A stretch of DNA of 64,000 bases from Allacma fusca. Lineage: Eukaryota > Arthropoda > Collembola > Symphypleona > Sminthuridae. The stretch is taken from contig OX359246.1 of the NCBI GenBank assembly GCA_947179485.1, forward strand, positions 1,364,001 through 1,428,000, read 5' to 3'. A program made the translations under genes and the position numbers. This document shows, one piece after another, positions 43,899-53,942 of this stretch. Position 1 is the stretch's first letter. Every line of letters begins with the position of its first letter. The notes under the pieces are model-generated. The model ran no database searches and was not told the origin of the DNA. It saw only the letters and a list, made by a program, of their open reading frames with translations.

Positions 43899-45800
43899 AT
43901 GACGGGACCGGTTACGGATGACAATATTGTGCCCAATAGCTGGACAGCCGTCTGCATTTTAAATGCTATAATATTTATAACCGGACTGATCGGCAATGTT
44001 GGGGTTGTGGTTCATTTGGTCCAAAAAGTAACAAAATGGACTGGCGTCAATATCTTCCTTGCAAATCTTGCGGGAGTAAACATACTCTACTCTTTCACAT
44101 TTCCAATTTTTGTGGCCTTTGATTCCCCGGTTCAAAGTTCGACATTCGAGTGGATAAAAAATAAGGGATTTTGCCGTTTCCTAATTTATGTTGATACAAT
44201 ATTCGGGGACTTCACAGCTCTGACGCTTTTGTGCCTGATGATCGAACGATATTTATCATTGCGGCGTCCAGTGTCGTTTATGAAGACTCGCACCAGTCAA
44301 TTTGTTATTCTACTAATTTGGATTTTGACTTTTATTGTTTGTGTGCCGGAATTTATTTTTACGGACTATGCGGATTACGGGGATGAGAATGAACCAACTC
44401 GAATTTGCAGTATAGCTTGGCCCACGTTTCATTGGCAAATTATTGCAGTAATTCACAAGTCATTTCAAATGATAGAGCTACTGGGGGTTGGGATTAGAGC
44501 TTCCTTCGGGTTTCCGAAATCCCGAAGTTCCGTGTTCGGAAACGGAACGGAACAATTTCGGAACATTCTTTTTGGTTCCGTCATTGAATCGGGACAAAAC
44601 CGGAACATGAGCACTTGTACCGGTAATATTGGGACCGGGACTGTTCAGAGCATCGGTACGAAAAATGTCTCATATAATTTATGTCATCGGAAAGCGGAAT
44701 CGTTCTGTTCCGTTCCGAACCGATCCCGGTACAATTTCTGAAGTGTCGCGCCATCGTTCAACTAGAATGGAAACACCTTTCTTATCGCACTGGCTTGTAA
44801 GCAGTTTTTTGCCAAAATAACGAAATTGGATGAACACAGATTTAATTTACGCAAGTGCTTATATGTAATGCGAGTATCGTTTTCCATGAAAATCAACAGA
44901 ATAACTAATTTGTTTAATACACATGGACATGGGCGATTTTTCTCGAAATGAAAATTCTGAAATCGAAATTATTACCAGCAATGAAGCAAGCTTGCAGGAA
45001 ATTAACACTGTTAGGCCATTGAAATCCACACGCTACAAATATTTATTGCTAAAAAATAATTAATAATAATTATATAATACTGCACAGTAGTTCTTTTCAT
45101 ATGGCCTAATTATTATTAAATCTTATTTTATATAATTAAATAATAGCATTCCCTAGCATCCAATCTATTAAAAGTATATCCTGTATATTAAGTTGCCAGT
45201 AATTTGTACACGTATTTCACGTATATGTTGTGAACAATTCCGGGATATTTCGGAACGGAACGGGTTCGGAACGGAAAAACTAGCATAATACGGAACGGAA
45301 CACAACCTGTAACGGAAAAAATACTTTACTCCTTTGTTCCGAACGGTGTCAGTTCAAATGTTCCGATGTCCCGACAGCCGGAACGGAACCGGGACCAATA
45401 TTATTTGTAGGTTTCGGAACGGAACGGAATTTCCTACGGAACAAAAATGTTGAACACATTGGAAGCTCTAGTTGGGATTCTTTGCTATTGGATTTACTTC
45501 GCTTTGAATTGGAAGGAGGAAGGACCTGAAATATCGTTGCAAGCCACACGGGAGGTCGAAACAGATCGAAAACTAACGCAGCTGACTTATTGCGTTGGCC
45601 CGATATTTGCACTGTGCTGTATTCCGTTAAAAATACTGTGGATTTTGTTTTTACTAATTGATGACGTTTTTTCACATTATAATGATTCGACCTTGGCCTT
45701 CCTTTCTACCAGTACTTGGGACTATTGTTCGATTCTAGTTTTGCCATTACTTTACTTCTGCAAACATCCTTATCAAAGGGAACTCAACCGACCAGTCTAG
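43899..45800 (+). pseudogene. Rhodopsin-like 7TM receptor, copy E, split by a MITE
   Basis: Coding parts 43899-44494 and 45479-45800. The first gives the N terminus to TM5 (GLIGN, NLAGVN, Cys before TM3, ERY after it, Trp in TM4, loop-2 Cys). The second gives TM5 to the tail (LCYWIYF, CCIP, LPLLY, CKHPYQRELNRPV). The MITE at 44495-45470 plus one copy of its 8-bp target lies between them. Apart from the insertion I see no stop or frameshift, so disruption is recent. ERY instead of ERC sets this copy apart. Confidence 0.85.
44495..45470. mobile_element. hAT-like MITE, CGGAACGGAAC motif cassette, inside receptor E
   Basis: 976 bp, ends TAGAGCTTCC / GGAAGCTCTA, perfect 8-bp target duplication GTTGGGAT (44487-44494 and 45471-45478). 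Both arms (44500-44760 and 45235-45440) consist of reiterated CGGAACGGAAC/GTTCCGTTCCG words. The middle is AT-rich without a transposase ORF. Confidence 0.93.
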
Positions 45801-46737
45801 ACTGAAGAAGTAATTACTGTAATTAAATCAAAATTGCAATCCACTTTTGGAAAAGCGCCATGAGTAAAAAATCGCGATCGTGAATGTCCTGTTCTCTACT
45901 TGTTTGTTAACATGTTATAACTGGAAAGATAATCACAGTTTATTTTCAATGAGGTGGGATGCTGTAGTTTATCATTCTCAAGAAAATAAATAAATATATA
46001 TAATTATATATAATAATAATAATAATATTGGAATAACTATAATTTTGTTATTCCAATTATTAAATCAAACAATTAGTATTAACTTTATTAATTTTTAGGA
46101 ATAATGCTTTATTTTATTATAAAGGAAATGATTAGTACCATACTTGATTACTGTAAATCTACCATCTATTCTGGGGGATGAATAAATTAAGGGATGTGCC
46201 ACAAATACTTATTCCAGCGCCAAAGGAAAGTTTAAATAAATTATGTAATCAAAATAGATATGTATATATTATTACACAACACTACTGTTATAATGTATCT
46301 ATGCGCGTTGTTGATATGCTACCTTTTGTTTCCGAGGTTAGGTGGATTACCTTCATTAAAAGCAATATTTTTTGAAACTTTCTTGAATACTTTTGTAGAA
46401 CGGTCGAATAATCGCGTCACACTGGAACGGCATTTATTCTGATGATATACAATCAAGAATAATTATTGATGAAGAATTAAAACTATAGCACGGATGTGTT
46501 GGCTAGTATTTTATATTGAGAGTTTGCACATCTATAAATTGATTAATAAAATCCATTACAGTTTTGCAAGGTCCGGTAAATAATGACTGTGCCACTTTTT
46601 GAAGACGTCTGCAACATGCGTTTACATGTGATCTTTTTGATTTCGTTAGGTAAAACATCGTTTCAACAGACGTTGTTTTGAACAAGGTTCATCGTTACTT
46701 AAATTGTGTTGAAAACGTCTGCTTTAAAGGCTAGTTA
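45801..46737. other. Unit E 3' flank
   Basis: Matches 25600-26330 (unit C 3' flank), including AATAAATAAATAT polyadenylation-like sequence and the block around 46192. Bases 46400-46737 hold no recognised feature. Confidence 0.5.
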
Positions 46738-46745
46738 CTCTGCCC

Positions 46746-47659
46746 CAAAGATGGGCCCCTTGCCTATATCTAGGCCCTTTTATAGGCAAAAATTCTAGGG
46801 AGGAAGCAAAAAAACAAGAATCTAGGATAGGATATAGGCAAGGTTCAATAGGATTTATATGCAAATAAAATATTATAGGAAGTTTAGGGAATAAATATAG
46901 GCATCTAGGAAACTTAGGCTAGGAGCTTCATAAATAAATATAATATGAAGGGAGCAGGTATGCTACTGATGCCGACATGCCGAGTAGGGGTATGGTTATG
47001 CATTGGTGCACTGAACAATAAAACGTATGGATATAATTTCGAAGAGGAATGTATAAGTTTACATTGGGAAATCCCTACATTTTATACTAAAATAAATAAG
47101 CAATGGTTGTAAAAATGCGGAGAAGTAAAGCATGTTATAGCACGATTGTTAGGACATCTGGACGACAATGGAAAAACACATTTTCAGCGTGGAACAGACC
47201 AACAGATCAACAAACCAACAGACCAACGTAGCAATAAATAAATATAGTATTATTAAGTACAGGATATTTCGACATACACACATGCGGGGTTTTCGGTTTT
47301 CTGTGGGGCTTTAAGGGTGTGCTTATATAGTACCAGTTATATAACAAGTTATATATCATATAAACAGTAGTTTTGAACTTCCTAATAGGGTATAGCTGCA
47401 TGATACTCCCAAAAGGAATATTATAAGAACATTTATAGGGATATATGTAGGTAGGCATCTCCCTGTTTCCTATATTATAGGAAGGAACTTCGTGTTGCCT
47501 TAGCCTTTATAGGATTTAAGGAAGGCGTTTGGTTGAGCATTTCCTTAAAAGGGGGAGATAACTTGGCGAGGATTATAATTATAGGAAATAGGGAGGCGCA
47601 TTATGTTAGTTTAATTATAGGAAGGAAAAAGGCTAGGTGAATTGAAAGGCCCATCTTTG
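46746..47659. mobile_element. hAT-like MITE, TATAGGCAAGG motif cassette
   Basis: 914 bp, ends CAAAGATGGGCC / GGCCCATCTTTG, perfect 8-bp target duplication CTCTGCCC (46738-46745 and 47660-47667). Left arm words: TATAGGCA, AATCTAGGA, GGATATAGG. Right arm words: TTTATAGG, TATAGGAAGG. No transposase. The inverted end resembles that of the element at 52211. Confidence 0.93.
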
Positions 47660-47667
47660 CTCTGCCC

Positions 47668-48223
47668 TGTATAGGTATTGCTTTTCCATATTTAACTCGC
47701 TGCTGCTTGCGAGTAAGGGATAGCCACTAATGATTTTGGATTCTGAAGTCGTTATTCAAACTAACAAATACATTCGGGATTTTATGGGGAAGTACCAGAG
47801 TGATTGGGTTATACAAGCACAGAAAAATGACGTCATGTTATGAAGAGGGGACTGACTGAGTACGTCATGCTAAATTATTCGCGACCAATAACACTGACTG
47901 ACTAAATGTGTGACGTCATTTGTAGCATAACCCTTAAAGAGAGCATTCCTGGTTTAGCTCGACATATAGCTTGACCTGTCTTTACTCTCTACCACTGACA
48001 ATGAGCCACGCTATACTATTTCACTACATATGCACATATAAATTATAAGTCTTATAGGCTCGATTCGATAGTATCAGCCTCTTCTGCACTACTGTTTCAA
48101 GTATTTCTCAAATAAATTCAGAAATTTTATAAATCATAAAAAGTTCCAATTAAATCTTACTTACTGAAATTCGTGTAACAATTTCTGCATTGATACACTT
48201 CGGACTTACAAAGTACATTCAAA
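47668..48223. other. Intergenic with receptor-unit remnant
   Basis: Bases 48075-48223 match 22025-22190 and 41210-41310 (CTTCTGCACTACTG, AAATAAATTCAGAAATT), so a sixth, partial receptor unit may end here. Two palindromic TGACGTCAT-like sites lie at about 47828 and 47921. No gene was seen. Confidence 0.45.
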
Positions 48224-49048
48224 GGGGCCATTCAAGTAATTCATAACGCAAAATTGGTCAAAATTTCACCCCCACCCACATGGTGTAACGCTAGGGTAAC
48301 GCTGACTAAACTACCACCTACCCGACATAACGCGTTACATGTTTTTTTAAATGCTGCCTTAGGAAACACATTAGATTAAATATTTGTATGACTGCTTAAA
48401 GAAAGACTACGATTCATCCGGTAAAACTAGGTTTATTCAATTTGTGGCTTCAGCCTCACATTCAACAAATGGACTTTTTAACCGGTCAGGAATACTTTCA
48501 ATAACTTCAATGTCACTGTCTGCAAACCCGTGTACAACACATTCAATAATGTCCTGCGTTTATACTTTCAATTGCTTGAACAAATGAAGTCAGGCAGAAT
48601 TTACGAAGTAAATTTCCACAGCTTAAATCTACAGCGTGATAATCACTTCCTTGACCACCCTCCGGGATAACCCGAAGTGGTTCAACGTGCTCCACATCCA
48701 ATAAATTGTGCCATTTAAAATTTTCTAATTAATTCAATATATGATGCACAATACTTGAAATCTTTAAGGCGAATTTGGCTTTTCCATGGACAAATGTTTT
48801 TAAGGGTATATGTGCAAAATCGTATATGTATGAAATTTACGTTACGTGTATCTATAATAGGACCACCAACTCGTCGTAAACTTCGAAGCTATAAAGGCGA
48901 GTTATTTAATTTTCAGAGGTAAGAAGGATCATCAAAACTGCGTTACGTACCAAGGTGATTTACCACCCCCCGATGCACGTAACAAAGCATAACGTTAGTT
49001 TGTTAGACCACCCACTACCCCTGCGTTATGAATTACTTGAACGGCCCC
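48224..49048. mobile_element. Decayed DNA transposon with 27-bp inverted ends and transposase relic
   Basis: 825 bp. Ends match over 27 bp with one difference (GGGGCC[A/G]TTCAAGTAATTCA and on to CGCA). The flanking AAA on both sides hints at a short target duplication. On the minus strand 48720-48445 carries a frameshifted coding relic reading LLDVEHVEPLRVIPEGG..., then VVHGFADSDIEVIESIPDRL and a terminal stop, plausibly the C terminus of its transposase. The superfamily is not assigned. Confidence 0.75.
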
Positions 49049-49106
49049 AAAATTGGAAACGTTTGCAAATGAAAAACGTTTTGCGGCGGCTAGGCTTCCC
49101 TAGTTG

Positions 49107-49502
49107 TTAGCGGATTAGGAAATATGGCACAACTGTGCTATCATTACGTTTCCCAAACAAATTGTGTGTAATTTGTTTCGAGATGGAGCCAAACGAATAC
49201 AGTTCATGCCGGCAGGACACTGACAACCAGTAAAATCCGCCAAAATAGCAGACAGTAAAATAGATTTGTTCCAGTAGTTCCAACACTTGGCTCCATTTTG
49301 GATTGCACGCTTTTTGACGGAGGTTTTGAAAAGAAATGTCACTTGAATGCATGTAACTAAGCAGTAAATAAGACTCAGTTGGGAACTCTTTCGACATAAT
49401 TACCCACCTATTATCCTTTTCCAGCACAAAAGGAATTGGATTCAAAACTGAGAATATTTTCAGGGTCTTTTGAATAAATCGCAGGTCATGCTTTATTAGA
49501 GT
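49107..49502 (-). pseudogene. Chemoreceptor exon 1, inverted orphan
   Basis: Minus-strand homologue of exon 1 of the gene at 56151. Shared blocks: KHDLRF, EKDNRW, ACNPKWSQVLELLEQIYFTVCYFGGFY, then SCRHE. The aligned start codon is ACT (49502-49500) instead of ATG. Open otherwise, with a possible donor GTAATG near 49145. Exons 2 and 3 do not follow on this strand, because a transposon ends 58 bp beyond. The nearest exons 2-3 are on the opposite strand at 49.9-50.6 kb. Confidence 0.7.
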
Positions 49503-49899
49503 AGCGACACACTTTTGAAATGATAAAAAAAATTCCAGAAAACTTTACTGGAGAGTTGAAATGGGCTTTGTGTAAGAGCATATCATGAAAATTGATATGG
49601 TTTGGGAACTAGATAATAGTTGGTATTGAAGGAAATAAAACCTTTAGTTCAGCCAAAATTACGCATTACGTGTAGCATTATGTTGGAAATTGGTTTACTC
49701 TAAAATTGTAAATTGGATTAATTATTTATAATATTATATATATTATGTAGGACACATATTTATGTATTTGTGCTTTCGTTATTTTCAAGAAAATAGATGC
49801 TACTTCAGTTTATGCAGAGAAATTTGAGTAGTTTTTATAATAATTATAGTATTATAATTGTTTTTTAATTACAGTAAATTCTAATAAATTAATGAACTT

Positions 49900-50605
49900 C
49901 AGATCCACCCCGAGGTTTTCTGTCTCAATGGAGGACGTACGCAAGGCAAGAGATTCTCCTTGTGAGCAATTTCCCTCCCATTTTCTTTGTCCTTCTGCGT
50001 TGGGATTGTCTACCCAGCTATATTTTTGCTCAATCCCTCAGCAGCTTGTTTTTGGTATTCAATTATCAATCCATCGTCCAATCAACTACATTTGCTTCTT
50101 GTGTTTTTAACAATGGAAGTTTTTATTCTGACTATATTTGCTATAGGGACAACCATTACAATTTATTTAAACTCCAACTGTCAATCCAAAATTTCTATCA
50201 GGTTTTCTCAACCGTTGCCCTGTCATTCAAAATTGTGGCACTTACAATAGTCATTCTTTGCCTTTTTAAGGCAGTCAAAATTTACCAAACGGTCCCAATT
50301 CTGGCTCTGGTTGAGTTGCTACTAGCGCCAGATGTTAATGTGATGTTCCTTACTCTCTACGATCAAGCCTTATTTGTCCCATCGAGGATCAATGGGCTCA
50401 TAAGAGAGTCGTTCTTTTGACGTCGACTAAAATACGGGCGGGGGAAAATTTTGACAGGATGGTCCAGCAAACCTTGAGATCCATTCGTCCTTGCGGAATT
50501 AAACTGGGTCAATTCCATATGTTTGAGAGGGCATCAACACCGAATTTCGTCAATTTCGTAAACAGAAATTTACAAGGGATGTTGGCAGTTTTTCGTAATA
50601 TTTGA
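49900..50605 (+). pseudogene. Chemoreceptor exons 2-3, fused and frameshifted
   Basis: Homologous to 56640-57533. The exon 2 part reads YPAIFLLNPSAACFWYSIINP and FTMEVFILTIFAIGTTITIYLN in one frame. It is joined directly to exon 3 (CQSKISI..., then VALSFKIVALTIVILCLFKAVKIYQTVPILALVELLLAPD in another frame) with loss of the exon 2 end, the intron and the exon 3 start. A TGA follows NGLIRESFF at 50418. The last block (LRSIRPCGIKLGQF...FRNI) is open again to 50605. It is a clear pseudogene. Confidence 0.8.
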
Positions 50606-51288
50606 TTTTAAATGCTCAATTGGAATGAAGTGGCGTGAAAAATACAAGGGAACCGTTAGAACCCACGGGCGTAGCTGTTAACCGTAACGTAAAAACTAGC
50701 GAATATCTTTGTAATAAAGTACCGTTTTTGGCCTGATTTTACTAGGTTTAATCTGTTCATTTAAAGGAGTATGAAACGTATGTTTTTTATTCTGCTAGAG
50801 CACACCCAACTACTTATGCTTAATTATCTGGTCTTCTGAAAATACTGTTACAGGATCCGTCTAATACTTTATATGAAATCTCTGCATACATTGTCCTACA
50901 GTATTTCTCTCCTTCTAACCCAAATAAGGGAAAACGACAAAATTATGTGATTTTTGGAGTAAATTCTTATCAAGATTTTGCAAAATATGTTTCATTGCTC
51001 TAGGTCAAGTCACAATCCTCTGTAATGTGGATCAAGTTTAATTAATAGTGTTTAAACAATTTAGCCCATGTGGAGAAAGTGCACTTGTACCTGTATAATC
51101 AATATTTTAAAATTAATAAAAACCTGCTTCACAGAGACAATTATGGATATTTCAGGATATAGTGATAAAGTACAGACTTGAAACCTATCCTAAATCTACA
51201 GATTCCGTATCAAGCCCCGTCGAGAAGGCTTACTGTATGCTTATATCTTGCGCGCTGGTTAAATGTTAAAGTAGGAGAAATTTTTTCG
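50606..51288. repeat. 3' flank of chemoreceptor copy
   Basis: Aligns with 8435-8965. Non-coding. Confidence 0.5.
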
Positions 51289-51289
51289 A

Positions 51290-51520
51290 ACTTTCTTTGA
51301 CACAATTGTCGTTTCCATTAATCAATTAAAAGACGAGGAGACTAGACAGTTTGTCGAGAAGCATGGAGTCAATGCAGAATGCGCTCTGTTCCGCAGATCA
51401 GGCGACTTCTCCAACACCCTGTTCGGAGTACACGGACTCAAACACAATTCGTTCCGCAGGGGAACCCCGTCAATCAATGCAGTGGAACCTTATTATTTTA
51501 AATTAGTATTCTATGTGTAG
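51290..51520 (+). other. Unassigned open segment
   Basis: An open frame from about 51296 to the TAG near 51520 (IVVSINQLKDEETRQFVEKH, then FRRSGDFSNTLFGVHGLKHN) has codon-like composition and higher GC than its surroundings. It has no start codon or splice context. I do not recognise it; it may be an exon or pseudogene piece. Confidence 0.25.
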
Positions 51521-51588
51521 GAAAACAATTCTTTGACAACTTTACTCTGCAAACGTTACAATGGCATTGTTGTAAAAAACATTAACTT

Positions 51589-53942
51589 TTAATTATATCT
51601 GTGGGGCACTCCGGGGTCGGTCTGATTGGAAGTCCCGTAATTTCCGCTTGGGTAATTATAAAATTGAGGATTTTCTGCCTGCTGTCCTAATGGATTTTGA
51701 GGGGGATTGATCACTTCAAAATATGGAGGGGGATTTTCGTAATACTGGTTGGGCCCCAGAGGTACATTTGAAAATGGTTGCTGATATTGTTGATTAAAAC
51801 CAATTGAGGGCTTTGAAGTGAGTGGTTGATACGCTCCTCCGGCGCCATCTACTACACCGCCAGTTGGATCTGTGACAATTTCCACACGAATGGCGAATGG
51901 TATTTGAGCTTCGATAGGGACTGGGTTCCCACGTTGGACCAGGAACTGGTTTTCTCCTTCAAGGATACGTTTATGAGGCCGCAGGAAGTATAAAATTCCG
52001 TCCAGGATTGTCAAAATCTATGTCGGGGAAAAATCCCCCGGATAAAATTTGTGGGCATTGTTTACGGGACTTATCATTCTTATGTATTATTCAAAAATAT
52101 TGTTTAAAGAGAGCCTGCGATTTTCTTTTTAAATATGGAGGGACTTTTAAACTATATTTGGAAGGAATTATTTTCTGTAATTCTGGTCTCTACCATTCTC
52201 TGGTGGTAACCAAAGCTGGGCAAAAAAATTGCGTATCCTAAATCCTACATACATTTTATAATTTACAAAGAGCATACATTTTGCATACATAAATTTGTCC
52301 AGAAATGCAGTCATACATATATGCATAATTACATATAAATAAATTTATGCATAAATTTATGTATACGTGCCTATAAAAGTGTATATTGAACGTTCTGAAC
52401 CTTTATAAAACTAACGAAGCATGGCTTTGCGCGTGTATATTGTTAATTAGTTAAGTTTAAAATTATTAATTTCTAGTTTGGTAGGTTTCAGTCAAAACGT
52501 ATAGAAATCGTTCGCATTGCAGTAGGAAATAATAAATGCGATTACACCAATAGACACAGACCGTGCCAAGAAAATACAGATGGAGCTCGCTGAACATACA
52601 TGGTGCATACAGCATACATACCTAAATCTATCGGTCTTTTAAACATACATACTCTTACATACAGTATTCATACCATACATATTTCATTCATTTTTTTAGT
52701 GAAAACATGCAGCCTGCATAAATTGCATACAAATATTCGGAAAATGTGCAAACATACATAAAAAACTGCGTATATTTATGCATAAATGTAGGATATGTGC
52801 CCAGCTTTGCCTGTAACCCTAATAATTTAAAATTTTCAATTTTGCTTCCAATAAATGAAACAACCAACATACCCCATAAATTTGAACTTAAAAACACAGA
52901 CGTTTTTTAAACCCAGATAATTTTAGAAGGCTTTTTCAGATAAAATAAAATTATTCAAAATTTTGGAATATAATTAGATATACTCACCCCAGACAGTAAT
53001 TTGGGCACTGATAATTGACAACTTTGTAACGACATGTGCTCATACCCATGACATACTCTGGATTTTGAAATGGATCTCTCACTCACAACCATTAAAAACC
53101 CAATGATGAGCAATATGATGCCTTGTAGAAGTCTCAAAATTCGAACCTGTTAAAATTTAAATACAAATTCAGATTTTAGAAAAATGTAAATTTCACATGA
53201 TACAGCTTTTTCTTTTTATAATTTGTAAACAAAATTTGAATTAGCATATTTGTAATGCTCTAGGAGTTTTTTCTAATTATTCTATGTAAATATCTGATTT
53301 ACTTTTTCGTAATAAAATTTTTCTTTTAATTAAAAACAACAAATTTAGTTAAAAAATCAGACCAAAGCATTGTGCACAAAAACTGTGCATTGAATCACAA
53401 ACCAATTTGTAACTCCTTTCCATGATACATGTGAGAACGAGAAGCCATCCAATTGACAAGGCCAGAAACAACGGGATGAATGTCAAAAATGTGACATCAA
53501 TTGGCTCAAAGAACCGAAAGCGGTTGTAGCTGAAGGCGTAACCTTCAAGCCCCAACATTGCCAGCTCCAAGATCTAAAAAAGGTTACACATTTTAAGTAG
53601 CATAATGCCGCTAATTTCTTTCAAATTTACTTTCAATCATCCCAAGCAACTGCCAATTTTATTTAAAAAATTGCAAATAATAAAGAAGCCTATTTCCTCG
53701 CGTCCAAAATTAAATACTTGAGGCAAACTTGTCCAACAGATTATAAGGTACCTTAGCTTTCCCATCATTATTCATTTAAATTATCATGAAATCAAAAATT
53801 ACAAATATGCCAGTAAGCATAAGCTCCTAAATATCTTAGATAAAGATTATATAATTTGAGGTATTTATCGGGACAACTTCCAGATTTACAGATATAAAGG
53901 TAAACTTACCAGATTTAATGGGACAATAATATTCAAAGACAT
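51589..53942 (-). CDS. Four-TM (MARVEL-like) membrane protein with PPPY tail, four exons
   Basis: Exons, minus strand: 53942-53910, 53573-53403, 53146-52988, 52017-51589, all joined in phase 0 with GT-AG borders, giving 263 aa. TM1 spans exons 1-2 (IIVPLNLILELAMLGLEGY). TM2 is LTFIPLFLALSIGWLLVLTCI. TM3 is LLQGIILLIIGFLMVVS, followed by an extracellular loop with two Cys (RVCHGYEH, LQSCQL). TM4 is LSGILTILDGILYFL. The cytosolic tail of about 120 residues is rich in Pro, Gln, Asn and Tyr and contains PPPYFEV, a PPxY WW-domain ligand. The four-helix topology with short N terminus resembles MARVEL or tetraspan junction-type proteins; this is inference from topology. A MITE sits in intron 3. A broken copy lies at 31860-32660 on the other strand. 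Confidence 0.75.
52211..52809. mobile_element. hAT-like MITE, CATACATA motif cassette, in an intron
   Basis: 599 bp, ends CAAAGCTGGGCA / TGCCCAGCTTTG. Flanks GTGGTAAC and CCTGTAAC share 5 of 8 bases, a decayed target duplication. The interior is mostly ATACATA/TATGTATG words. It lies in intron 3 of the four-TM gene. Confidence 0.8.

Noticed and set aside
47820..47930. Two palindromic TGACGTCAT-like sites as CRE elements
   Set aside because: No adjacent promoter or gene; short palindromes of this kind occur by chance.
51290..51520. Faint resemblance of the open segment to ribosomal protein L28
   Set aside because: Only scattered residues fit (FS, NSFR, VEP). Not enough to name it.
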